From Aplectana chamaeleonis (Eukaryota > Nematoda > Chromadorea > Rhabditida > Cosmocercidae), in NCBI GenBank assembly GCA_029168955.1, contig JAPDOI010000121.1, forward strand, positions 1,364,001-1,428,000: a stretch of 64,000 nucleotides of DNA. The letters run 5' to 3'. A model generated the notes under the pieces. That model was not told where the DNA came from, did no database searches, and saw only the letters and a list, made by a program, of their open reading frames with translations. The stretch's first letter is position 1. The number at the start of each line of letters is the position of its first letter. Below are positions 11,802-24,200 of the stretch, one piece after another. A program made the translations under genes and the position numbers.

Positions 11802-13600
11802 AATTAAATTTGATCGGTGGAAATTTCGAGTTGAAGTCGGTAAATCGGTAAATGCACACGACTGTTCCCCATGCTGCCGCAACCCAACACGCATTGTTCA
11901 TTAATTGATCAAATATCAGCTTGCCAAACCTCGTTGTCTCCAACAGTTTACAGTATTTGGAAAACTGAAATAGAGCCAAAAATATTCACCTCTGACGTAG
12001 CTTACAGAGAAGCTTGTTATCTCCCCTGAACTCCGGACAGAGATATCTTATACAGGCCTTGAGTGGCATATCTGCCCCCTCAACTTGCGAAGTATAACCG
12101 TATACGCTGCGGCTTTATTTTTTCGTTCATCACGCTCGGAGGGGGGGGGGAGGCCGTGGGAACAACCGTAGAGCGAACTTCCCTTGTTCTCCCCCCGAGT
12201 CGACTGTTTCGAACGTCTTGTCGTTGTGTATAATTCGAGGGGAGATGGGAGAGACGTCCCCTTCCGGGGGAACGTGTCGCTCCTCTCCCCTCGACCGAGT
12301 GATAACGACCAAATCAGGTCTATTTTCCTCGCGAACGTCCCCACAAATATCTGAGACGATATAATTGTGGTGCGCGCATATCGAAACCTCGGAATTTCCA
12401 GTTTCTAACATTGATGAGAACCGTTTTCCGTTTGTATCAAGTTGCCTCTGCGATATAAGAAAAGAGGTATGAAAAACAAGAGACACTGCTAAAACTCTAA
12501 GCAAGTAAGGCGAACACATAGAAATGTCATTACTATCAGCCATAATGCAGTAATGACCCCGCAGTAATCGAACCATCATTCAATTGTTTGTAATCCAACG
12601 TCCAACCGGCTGAGCCATGGTGTGTTGCCAACCCACCCGGACTATCTCATTGCTGGTTTGCATGCAACGAGCATTGTTCAGGGGATCAATGAACAAGTCA
12701 CAACTTAAGAACCTAGCTAGATTTAATCTTCAAACTTTTAGGAGAACCTCTTCAAATGATTTCAAGTCCACTGTATAACTCACATTTGTGCTACGTCCCC
12801 CCAATCCAACGTTCTGGTTTCCTTCTTTTTTAATCGCTTTTGATCTACCCGTGAGGACTGAGTGAAATTTGAAAATCTCAATTTATTGCTTTCTGACTAC
12901 TCTACAACCCCCAAAAGACCGTTTTTCAAAACTCCATTTTTCGTTCAAAGTGGTCCCTTGTTAAGGACCATGTGTAATAGTTTAGCTCTCGGAAAAACTT
13001 TTTATAATCTGTGGTCCATATCTGTCATCCGTCGACAAAGTGTGAGCCACGTTTTTACAATGCTTCTGAACAAAGAGTGAAAAAACCGCGCTTGTACGAG
13101 CGTTGATGGATGGCAAGATGGATAAACGACTTATGCGATGTTGTAGCCCACATCAAATACCGTGTTGTGCGGTGACTCGAAGCAAAAGTCAGAAGAATTC
13201 CGCGTTTCGCTTCCCGAAAACAGCGAAAAGTGATGCGGAATGCCAAGAAAGCCGAAAAAGGTAAGTGTTCTTCCCCTTTTATTATTTGTCCTGCGGGGGA
13301 CAGTAATTCAGTACTTGCGCGATTGTGCAGAAATTTGGGGATTATCATTAAACTCGATCAAAGAATATTTTTCGGCAAGCTAACAGAGCGCACCAATCTA
13401 GGAGTTTTCTTGCCACTTCAATATCAGAGGCGTAAGTTCCCTAGAGACCAGGTTCCATACAAAATCGGACTGCGATTCTAACAATTCCGACAACTTCAAT
13501 TTTACTAATTTGCAATAGGGGAGAATTAGACCTGAGTTGCAAAAAAAAAGAAACAAACAGAAACAGTAACTCATGATTAGAGACAGTTGAAAAAATCTAT
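11802..13600. other. Intergenic, no gene supported
   Basis: Contains a G-run at 12139 and a CCCCCGAGTCGA...TCGAGGGGAGA region (12190-12300) loosely like 8960-9000, plus the tRNA-derived repeat. No protein match recognised. Confidence 0.5.
12555..12635 (-). repeat. tRNA-derived (SINE-like) sequence
   Basis: On the minus strand the A-box-like TGGCTCAGCCGGTTGG and the B-box GGTTCGATTACTGC are in the right order, with an anticodon-arm-like region between. The acceptor stem does not pair well, so I call it a tRNA-derived repeat and not a working tRNA. Confidence 0.5.
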
Positions 13601-13603
13601 CTA

Positions 13604-14888
13604 TTAGGTCTAGAAGTTAATTTCCGCGTTTTTTTACGCTTTTTACACTATTGAAAACTGGACATACTTAAACAAAATTTTTATTCAAAATAATTTCCGT
13701 CATTAATAACAACCATTTCCCAGAGTTTGGGTAACTTATGGATTCCATCATAATAAAATTTTTCTGGTTTGGCCTCCACCCATTCATCGAGCCATTTTTT
13801 GACATCTTGACGATCTTGAAAGCGCTGCTCCGCTAGACCATGCGCCATTGACCGGAAAAAGGTGATAATCCGACGGGGCGATGTCTGGAGAGTACGGCGG
13901 GTGCGGTAAGACTTCCCATTTGAACTCTTTTAGCGTATCCTTTACCGTTCGAGCAACATGAGGTCGAGCGTTATCATGAAGCAATATGACTTTTTCGTGT
14001 CGACTCGCCCATTCTGGTCTCTTTGCTTCGATTTCATGCCGCAATTGCGCTAGTTGATGTTGATAGCGATTCGCAGTAACTGTTTCGACAGGTTGAAGAA
14101 GTTCATAGTACAGTATACCGCGTTGATCCCACCATATGCAGTAAAGACCTTCTTCCCGTGGATGTTTGGTTTGCGGTCGAAGTTGTTGTTTCACCAGGAC
14201 TAACTCCACGATTTTCTTCGCTTCGGATTGTCGTAGTACACCCACTTTTCATCGCCAGTTATGATGCGGTGTAAAAAGACTTTCTTTGGAATCGGTCCAA
14301 CAAGATTTGTGAAGTTGTTTTTCTCTGCTCTTTGTTGCGTTCTGAGAGCTCATAGGGGATCCATTTTTCCTTCCTTTTGAATCTTCCCCATTGCCTTCAA
14401 TCGAATAGAAATTGCTTTTGGGTGACGCCGAGAGATGCCGCGAGCTGTTCTTGCGTTTGAGCCGAATCTGATCCAACAAAGCCTGAAGTTCTTCATCTTC
14501 GAACTTTTTTGGCTGTCCTGGTCGATCTTTGTCCTTAACGTCAAAATCACCCGATTTGAAACGCTGAAACCATTCTTGGCAGGTTCTTATGGATGGAGCA
14601 GCATCCCCGTAAGCTTGGGCAAGCATTTGGTGCGCGTCAGTGGCTTTCTTCTTGAGATGAAAAAGGAAAAGGAGAGCTTCCGCAAATGGCGTTTTTCCGG
14701 CACAAAAGTTGACATATTCTGAAACTAAAATAATACTTTTTTATAAGGTACGTGAAGCAAGTTATATATCAATAGAAAGCTGATAATACAGTGAGCATTA
14801 TAACATAAAATTCGTTATATAAAAATAATTTTATTTTTTACAAAATATCAATAACAACAAAAACGCGGAAATTAACTTCTAGACCTAA
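13604..14888 (-). mobile_element. Mariner element with perfect terminal inverted repeats
   Basis: About 30-bp perfect inverted ends start TTAGGTCTAGAAGTTAATTT. TA dinucleotides flank both sides (13602-13603, 14889-14890). The 1285-bp length is standard for mariner. From memory it resembles the hookworm 'bandit' family; the family name is a guess. Confidence 0.93.
13681..14715 (-). pseudogene. Mariner transposase, frameshifted
   Basis: The reading runs from ATG at 14715 to TAA at 13681, about 344 codons, but shifts frame several times (early N-terminus, near 14480, between the TGDEKW and WWDQRG motifs, and after SDYHLF). Recognisable parts are the helix-turn-helix region (TCQEWFQRFKSGDFDV), TGDEKWVYYDNPK, WWDQRG, LLHDNARPH and YSPDIAPSDYHLF. 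There are exactly 34 residues between the second and third catalytic Asp, the D,D34D signature. The enzyme cannot be active as written. Confidence 0.92.
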
Positions 14889-15800
14889 TATTTAGCTGAG
14901 TCTACATACAATACTGCTTCTAAAAGAAAAAAGGGGGCGAAATGGGCGAAAATGACAACGAAAGCATCTTTCGCATATAACCTGCCTTGAAAAGCTCCTA
15001 TCTAAACTCTGAAAATGCCATCCTCTTCAGCGCTGTCTGTTGGTTCTAATCAAATCAAAAAAGCCGGGAAAGTCAAGATTTTCTAGGTTTGTTCCAATGT
15101 TTTACTCCCCCACCAAGCACAATATTGGTATACAGCAAAAGAAAAACGAAGTTCAAGCGAACAGAGATGGAGCAGGAGCAGGAGACAAAAATCGAAACAG
15201 AAAAGCGAGAGTAAAAGGAGAAACTCCTCGCGATTGTCGAACGTCGATGATTTCCTGTGAACAGCTTTAGCCAAGTTGGTGGTTCGCAATTCATTTACCT
15301 TCCATTTACACCAAATCTTGGAAAATGACTTCTTTATATTTGATATTATCCTATTTCACAATAGTTCACGTTCTCTATTTATTTTCCTCTCAGTCAATTG
15401 GCTTGAGTGGCTCGTTAGATGGTTGACGCTGCCATAGTGAGAGCAACGCTATAGATGCGTACCTCGCGCCTTCGTTTACGATCGGCCACCTGGGCAGCTG
15501 GTGCCACCCGACTCCACCCTCGCCCTTTGGGCCATAACGCAGCGCACCCGTTCGTGTTCATCACCCCAATTCATCCCCTGAAAACAAAGTCCAATCGAAT
15601 TTTTTTCCCATACCTGATGTGCGAAAAGTGGGATATGCATTTTCATGCACGAAAGTGTGCAGTTGTGCCCGGCGCCACATTTCGGTCTGCGAAAGGCAGC
15701 ATGAAATTCAGAATATACAGTCGGCACGAATCTACGAGATACAAAACAACCATATCAATGATGTTCATGAAACCACTGGTTGATTGAAATTCATTGGTCA

Positions 15801-16025
15801 GGGCTGGGATTCATAAACACTAAACCTGGGGTCCCGGCAGGGTTTGGTTGGAAACGTTCGCAAACCAGCGAGTCATAATCGTTAGGTTTGGTCAGGACTG
15901 GGCTATGCCTGGGTCCCATGTGACCGCACCTCCAAGGTGGTGGTTTGGTTCTGTTTGGTCCCAGCTGGGGCAGCTAACCAAACCAAACCCTGCCGGGACC
16001 CATTGCGTTCATGAATCCCAGCCCT
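15801..16025. mobile_element. Small inverted-repeat element, 225 bp
   Basis: Outer inverted ends GGGCTGGGATTCAT and an inner inverted pair GGGTCCCGGCAGGGTTTGGT / AACCAAACCCTGCCGGGACC. No clear target duplication. Confidence 0.65.
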
Positions 16026-16928
16026 AGAGTTCCACGGCCTCAATCACACAAAGGCATTTTCTGTTCCCTGTTGTATAGCAAAGGCATTACACAGTATCAA
16101 GACAGTTTAACGTGGACGAGGACCATGATGCGGCAGAAGCAATCCAATCATAACACAGTGGAAAACACTGTTTATGCGAAAAACACCAGAATAACAGTAA
16201 CAATGCGCGAACGACACCAGAAACAATGTCGCTTTAGTGACAGAAATACACGGTATAAAACAAACACGAGTAGGAAACCACGTGGGAATGAAGCCCTAAA
16301 CTGTGGCCGTCGATGCACGCTCGCCACGCGTCGAACAATAGAGAAATTGGGCGCATGTGAGCTCTCATGGCGGATTTCAATGCTTTGAGATGTCTATTGC
16401 CATATGCGCCATTTTATGTAGATTGAATTTTCAAGGCGAACCACTGCTCGGAAATTGGGCAGTAGCGTTTTTTGTGATGGAGAAATCGGTGGGTACGTAG
16501 CCAGGCGAGATCGCATGCGAGGCAGGGTAGAGGCTCGAGCTCAAATTTCATTGATCGCCGCAAGCCAGTGAGGGATGAAGGTTGCGGAATGTCATGATAG
16601 TCTTAACAATAAAGCCAGCTTCATGCTTGTGCAGAGAAAGGTGTGTCCTAAGCAAATCAGGTAGGAAGGTCTTCACATACCCTGCTTCGAAGCGACGTTT
16701 ACTCGGGTCCATCGCGTGCCTGCTAAAACAGACGCTGCTTCTCCTTCTATTCTACACTCTCTCGATTACTCTACCTCCGCTTCACAGCCACACGCGAGGG
16801 AACAAAGTAAATTCCGCCCCGAAATAGAGAATATAAATAAGATAAGAACATGGCATGAGACTAGCTCTCCACTCTTCAACGCTGTATGTATGGTTTAAGT
16901 CAGCTTAATAGGGAGCCACGACAAAACT

Positions 16929-17096
16929 AAGCTCTGGTACAGCCGTAGTGACCTGTTGATTTTGATTATCACCAGCAGCGGAGCAGTGGGCCCCGGTGAA
17001 ATATAACTAGTGATAAGGAGGTTTCGACGAAAAACCCACCGCTCCGCGCTGTGATAACCGAAAACATGAGTTCACTTGGAATGAGACAGAGTCTAC
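16929..17096. repeat. Solitary copy of the 178-bp unit
   Basis: One dispersed copy (TAAGCTCTGGTACAGCCGTA, GTGATAAGGAGGTTTCGACG, GAGTTCACTTGGAAT) 5 kb from the tandem array. This suggests the unit is itself a dispersed element that was later amplified. Confidence 0.9.
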
Positions 17097-17859
17097 CTGA
17101 CGCGATCTCGCCCCATCGATAGCCATCAAAAACCGCCTAGCTATCACGCGGGCTGCGTGCCTGCGTCGCAGTCTCCCATAAAAAATGACAGGACGACATA
17201 GGGGTGTTTTCTGGCTTTTGGTAACGATACCAACGGCCACATGTTAACCCATTCACTGCCACGTGTCCCACCAGTGGGGCACGCTTTTCGAGAATCAACT
17301 TATGTGACGCAAAAAAACTTTCAAACCTACATATGATCTACCCAACTTGACCTTCCCGTGACTTGAATAAAAACCTCCTGGTACATCAGTAGGTCAAGTA
17401 CATAAACATATTTAGACTTTCGTAGAATCACAGTGGGCTGAGGTAGAAGAAAGAACGATTCTAAAGTCGCTTTAGAAGCACTGAGATTTTTCCTTCTATG
17501 GCTAGCTTCTAGGTGTCTTGCTAAAAACCTGTTGCTTAAAACTCTTTTACTTTTTAGAAAACGTTGCAGCTAAGATGACCCTGATGTGGCTTTAATTGCT
17601 TATCGAAAACGAAAATGTGTCGGTAGCTAAAACTCGGATACTGTTTAATCATCGTTACTAGTTACAATGTAGACACAAAATCAATTACTCTTGGGAAGCT
17701 ATTCAAGCCAGCGTGTCCCACCGGCAGGACATGATATAAGGTGACGTAATATTGCACGCGGTCCGTGCGGGCAAGCACTCAAAATTAGGCGTGGTAGTGA
17801 TTGAGTTAAAATCGATAGAATTTATGCATGGCCAACCGCTCAGCTCTTTATTCCACTTA

Positions 17860-17996
17860 GGCCCTAGTTATACACCAGCGTTTCGCCGCCACTGGCTTCC
17901 GCGGCATGTCTGCTATTGGTCAATTTCGAAATCTGACCAATCGCGGACGTCCCGCAAAAACCAGCGGCACCGAATCGCCGATGTATAACTAGGGCC
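17860..17996. mobile_element. Small TTA-flanked MITE, 137 bp
   Basis: Inverted ends GGCCCTAGTTATACA with TTA on both sides (17857-17859, 17997-17999). A related single end occurs at 19150 (AGGCCCTAAATATACACC). It lies just downstream of CFDP1's stop. Confidence 0.7.
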
Positions 17997-18130
17997 TTAG
18001 ACCTTTTGTTGGAAAGTGAAGTGCATATATGTATACATTAATATTTCACGTTACAGTAGATAACTATATTGAGCGGAAATACAAAATCAATGGTGACAGC
18101 TTTCCAGAGACGATTCAATGACGTCGTAAA

Positions 18131-18259
18131 TCAGATCGGACCCCGTGAAGCGTTCCTCAGAGCTTTTTCCTTCTCGAACTCCTTATAATCAGTTCTCGAC
18201 AAGAAATCCACCTTGTCCAAATACCCATTCTTTCCACGGTTGAACGTCTCCAGTTCTTC
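18131..18259 (-). CDS. CFDP1: CFDP1 exon 7 (BCNT-C domain end, stop)
   Basis: 129 bp including TGA, acceptor ATCTTGCAG. It encodes EELETFNRGKNGYLDKVDFL and continues with a Lys/Glu-rich tail, matching [23 protein letters not shown] of the family. A small Harbinger-like element lies just beyond the stop at 17860. Confidence 0.95.
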   Translation of the reverse strand, partial: EELETFNRGKNGYLDKVDFLSRTDYKEFEKEKALRNASRGPI

Positions 18260-21200
18260 CTGCAAGATAATGTATGAGAGGGAAAGTTGATTTCGTGTAA
18301 ATAAGTTAGCCTTCTTCGAAGATGATAAGGAGCTGGTTGTCGAAAAATGCATGCGGATAATGGACAGAAAGGCAAATTCCAGAACCCGCACACAATGTTT
18401 TCAATTCGTTTGTTTCCAATTTGATTATGAGGCTCATCGATGAAGTGCACAAAATAGAGCTTGGCATTAAAGGCAGTGTCCACGATAAAAATCGTTTTCG
18501 AGTTTCCTCCAGAAAACGAAGGTTTAGAGTCTGACTGTTTCATCAGTGAAGAAAGAATCAAGAAAAACGCTGCGAAACATCCAAAATCAGCTCTTCTTCT
18601 TGAAGGCCACATTTCAACGGTGGATAAGTAGCGCGGGCATGGGCCTGAGGTAGACAGCGTGCGCAAACGCGCTCCAAAGCTAAAACTCAGCCGCGCTCGC
18701 GCTCCAATGCTAATGCAGAAGCGGACCAAACTGTTCGTCGGAAAACTCGACCGCGAGCGGAAGGGTTAGCGCGAGCGGACTTCGGGGCCGTATTGAGCTC
18801 TTTCGGGCTCGTTTTCGTTCGTTCTTTCAACCCCAGTGCTCCAATGTAACCCTGAACTTTCGATTTCCGGCCAAAAACCGAGGACGAAATTTATCGTGGA
18901 CACTGCCTTTAATACATGACAATGACTCTCCTTAACCGCCATGACTAAATCCAATTTTCGTTCCATTTTTTTTACACAACTGCTGATGCATAAAATGCCT
19001 AAATGGACAGGCATTGTTTGCAGTCCTCACGAGAAGCGGAGCACGAGTAGGATCAGCGACAGAATACAGAAATTTTCCGACCGCCGCCGACAAAACCAGC
19101 ATCGCCACTTAGCCGCTGCCCAAACCGCTATTGCGGTTTTCATCTTTAAGGCCCTAAATATACACCAGCGGAATGAAAACGTCCCGCAATGACGTTGACG
19201 CCGCTTGCTGCGTGAATCAGGTCTCTGACGTCTTTGACGCAAAATTGCAGACCAAAAATTCTCGGGCGTTTCAATTGTATTTTATCGATATTTTACACTT
19301 CTATCACTTGCTTATTTCAGAAAGTCACTAATAATTTATTCCTCTTGTCATAGCAGTGCTCCTTATGTCGTTTCGGTAATATTCTAGCAACGCAACGCCG
19401 TTGACGCTGGAGATTAAACTGGAGCGTCTCCAGAACAGGATACAAGCGCTTTTTTCATATGAATATAAAGCCAGCGATAATGGAAAAAATACTAGATTCT
19501 TTTGGGAAAGAATGGTTCTGCAGTCAATTTTTTCCCGTCCCAGCTCACGTTTACGCTGTTAACGGGAAGCTGCCCACGGACAACGAGGCTCGTAGTCACT
19601 CCAGTTTACGCCAATTGATCATGGTTAAGAATCATGAACATAAACCATTGGCTACGGTACATTTTGCCTCCACAGACTGTGTGTTGTTTTCCCGGAAACC
19701 CAACTGTAGCTCATGATTCGCAGCTCGTTAAGCCCAACCTATATGTAGGTTTGAGTACTCCTCGGGCCTTATTCCGAAATTGAGGAGCGGGAGAGATCGG
19801 AGAAAAATCCGCATGCATGTTAGAAATTCCCACCCCTTGATGATATCAGGTAACATTCCACATCGGAGTTAGTACCGATAGGAATATAAAGTCTTCATTT
19901 CATGACCGAGGATCGGAGAGCGGCGTCCATCAGCACCTCATTATCGGAAATAGTAACGACTACTCTTGCAGCAAAGAATCCAATTTTCGAGAATCATGAC
20001 CCACCGTTGGGCCAACAAGTCGTGAATTAGAACGACTTCTAGTGATTTCTAACGCACTTCAAGTATATACGAGACCTCGATAGATACCTGTAAATTATTT
20101 TCTGCTTTGAAACTGCTCCAATCGAGATTTGACTTGTCGAGAACTGACATCTTCGGCTTTTTTGATAGGAGAGTCAACGTGTCTCCAAGTCCTAACCGTC
20201 TGAAACAATAAAAGCTGAACTAAAGTTCAGCTGAATAAAACAGCTTCATACAAAACTGGGAAAAAACACCGACTTTTGTGCTGGCCTTTTTGCCTTCTCA
20301 TTTTCTTTACGCTTTTCTTTAGCTTCGATCTCCTTAGCCTCTTCGACGGATACCACTCGCTGCACTCTGTAATAAAAAAAAACATGTAAAATTCGCAGAC
20401 TACACAATTTGCAGTACAACTTGTTCGTTAATAGTATATGGATGCGTAGTTTTATCCTCGTAGCTCGTTTCTTTCAGTACAAAATCGTAGCATCTGATAC
20501 CCTCATGTAAACTGGCAAGCGCGACTAGATTACACTTATCCAAACGATTTCTTAGATAGCCTCCGTTCAGATTTAAAGTCCCGCGATGGGTCGCTGGTCT
20601 CATCTGAGCCAAAAAAACCACTCACGATGAGTAAGCGCAAGCGCGAAGCACTGAGCGAGATGAAAACTGGCAGCTGATACGCACGAATCGACCGCGCCGA
20701 CGAGAAGTATGACTCGGCCCTTGAGCGACATATGACTGACGTAAGAAGTGAAGACGCCTTGGACTGACATCTTTAAACATGATTTGAGCATTGCCCAAAA
20801 TGAACTCGTCTGTTAGACTGCATCGCCAGAACATGGCGAGAGCAGCCCGCGGTTATGCTGAACGCGACGCCAATCTGCTGTTTGAAAGAGAATGCACTTC
20901 GAACAATTTGTTTTTGAGGTACTGCTATGAGCCATTGTAATCTCAGCTACATCCATTACAAATGAAAATCGTTTGCACACCGAATATGGTGAATACTCGT
21001 TTACATACTTCACTTCATCTCCAGCAAAGTCGAAAACCTCTGTGACAACGGCGTTATTCTCAGTCCTGGACTCAGCTTTTTCAGGAGAAGAAACTGACGT
21101 GGAAGCAACAGCCTCTGAAGATTTGCAAGATCTGAAAATTTAGGAAATCGATCTCTAAAAACACTCTGGAACCGAATAAAGAAATAAGTAATTAGGGATT

Positions 21201-24200
21201 GTAAATAATGGAGTCTGCGAAAAGAAATATGAAAAAGCGACTACGGAGTCCGAGATGGGAATCGAGAGTTCAGGGAGTACTGCAGCTAAAGATAAACCCC
21301 TTCAATGAGGTAATCCACAAGAGTAATTGTTTGTTTTAGAAGACAAGATAGGACCGAGGAGTTATACGAGGCACAAGAATTCAATGGGAACCGAGTTACA
21401 CCTCCTATGTGCTCTTAGTTCGGTCATAGAACGACTGCAACTCGTGACTTCCACTTGGTTTCCAGTATAAAAGAGCTTTTTGAGACAAATCACATTTTCA
21501 AAAGAAAGCCAATATCTCTACGGCAATGCGGAGTTGAACTGTACATCATCTTGTTCCACGTAGCCAGCGTAAAGCAGGCCGTAGTGTAAAACAAACTTTT
21601 GCGATCCCCTCTCCGAACTTCCATTTCTAGGCCGAAATTTTTACGATCCCCAACCGAAATTTTCATTTTGGGGTAGAAATTTTCACAATCCCCCCTCTCA
21701 CTACCTGTTGATCGTAAAATCATTAACATTTGCATATACGATACCATAGAGACATTGACTCGAAAGCAGCGCACAATCGAACACATCACACATTTAATGT
21801 TTGCCAGAGAGTTCAATTTGATAAGTTGGCGTCAATTACGATCTTCTTCTTCTTTGCAGCCGCGAAGAGAGTAATTGCTATAGGTTCAGAAACTGGGCGA
21901 CCAGCGTTGGATTCGTCCAAAGGTCTATTGTAGTCAATGTTGTAGGGTTTTTTGGACAGTTGAACAAGTGTAGGGTATTGTGGCCAGGACCACCACAGTC
22001 CGGGCAAACGTCGGGAGTGCTATTGTCGATCATGTTCACGTAGGACTTCAGGAACGTTGAGTGCCCACAGCGCAACGAGGCTAGAGTGCATCTGGCACGT
22101 CTACTAAGCTGGGACTCAGACTCAGAAATTCGAGGCGGCACAGTACCCAGAATAGGATTAATCACGTCAATTACGATCGATCTATATCATCATTGTGTCT
22201 AAGCCGACTTCCCATATCTTACACTGATTTGTATAGGAAAAGTTTAATCATGGAGTGGAGCTATGGAGTGGATTGCGCACAATTTCATTAACTTAAACAC
22301 TAGGTATTCAGCACCACCCAACGATAGGGGAACACATTATAGTGAAACACACTCCAAATTTGAGACAGCTACATCAAATTTGAGCTGAGTTACAGCTAGG
22401 TTCCATCCCTATCTCAATTTTTTTTCGCAAGTGGAGGAATGACCCAACGGAAGACTATCCCGAAACTTGGAAAAATTCAAAATGTGATATTATATCTGGA
22501 ATCTTCATAGTACCATATTCCCTACGAAGTGATACCTTAAAGTTTGGAAAACTCTTTAATCTCACCAAACAAAATCCCCACAAACCCAAATCCCGTTGCG
22601 TCGAGTCCGGCACTTCTGGAAAACGTCACGATGGGACTTTCTATTTCAAACTAAGTTTCTCAAAAGTTCACATTAGTGTCCTCTACTAGGTGAGTCACAC
22701 TATCCTCATAAAGAAAGCGTATTAAAACTTATTAAGGTCCCTAAATAACCCCAAAGGCAAGCAGTAGAAAACCCACCCAAACGCGCGCCGCGCAGAGCCC
22801 CTCATTCAACGCAAACTTTTTCTGCACGGATAAAGATAAAAAAATTTATTTGGGCGCTTAAACGCGAATTTGAGGTCCGGGTTTAGTTTTTCTCAAGATT
22901 ACTGTAGTTTACGGTTCTTACACCGTAATATCTCGAAATTGCAGACTAAACTGAAACTGGACATATTTTAGGGCATACATGACCTATCTTGGTACTAGTG
23001 CCATTAGAATTCCTAACATTTTCTGATGTGAGAAATACTAAAATTGTGAAAAAGTCAGCGACGTGATCATATCAGTGAAAGGAAACAACAGGCTGGTACA
23101 CAACAGGCGCAGAGGCTAACTAGACGCCTTTACAAGACATGACGCACTCACTCTCTTAGATTGTTCCTAAATGCACATTGTGTCCAAAATCTACAATGGT
23201 TGGAAAGGAGACCGTCTGACTGAGGCTACTATGTATAAAAGTTCTGTTCATAGTAGCACTAAGGACGCAAAAAAAAGAAACAGGAACTGAAAAGGGAAAA
23301 AGGCGATTTGTAATTTTCATCGAGAAAACCGAGAAAAAAGATATTTTTGATACGGCCCTATGGAGAGTGAATATTCCCAGAAAAAAAAACGGGGAAAGGG
23401 AGGCAAAATGGATGGAAGCCATCAATATGGCACAACTCACTTTTTACAATCAGACGAGCCAGCACCCACATCAGCTCGCTTCGTTCCAAGAATTGGATCC
23501 TTTTCCGCCATTAAAGCTAAGAATGCTGCTTCGGCATCATCATCAGCACTTGCAGATACTCTGACAATCAGACGCACATATAAATCCAAACAAACAAGAA
23601 ATTGCACAGCATGGAGAGGAAGGAAAGAAAAGATTCTCACGGAGTTTTTTCAACCGTCGTTACAGCATTTTTTCCACCACGCCTTCTTTTCGTTGGAATA
23701 ATCGCATCGGTTTCCTTGACTTCATCAACCTCAAAACGAAGAGTACAGTTACGGAGCTTCGGGAGCGAAAAATATTTTAGCATTGGAGCGCGTTTTCCCA
23801 CCCGTGTCAATTTCTCGATCACCATTACGCCATTTTTATCGATTAGAAGGTGGACGACAGAAGCATTGCAATCTTCAGAAAATGCATGATCGTGTTAAGG
23901 GAGGGATCAATTCGGAAGTAATAGTTATACTGGACGACAAAGGCGATTGATTTTGCCAATTGTGAATTGTCTGTGGAAATGCCGTGAGGAATTTCCATAG
24001 ACGATTCACGTCGGAGCTCACAAGAGGCCGAGATTTTCTGAGCTCTGATACCAGAGGTTAAACTCAAATTGGAAAGTTGACTTTGTATGTGCGATATACT
24101 TCTTAGGGCCCATAACTCTCCTGATTTCGGAAGGGGAGTGAAACCCCGGGTTGGTCCAAAGTTTGTTGGGTGTGAAAATGATTTCGCGAACGAGTTCCGT

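Larger units (their letters stand above)
14891..17856. other. Intergenic, no gene supported
   Basis: Holds the inverted-repeat element at 15801 and the solitary 178-bp unit. Open stretches at 15040-15270 and 15455-15787 have no recognisable motifs. Confidence 0.5.
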
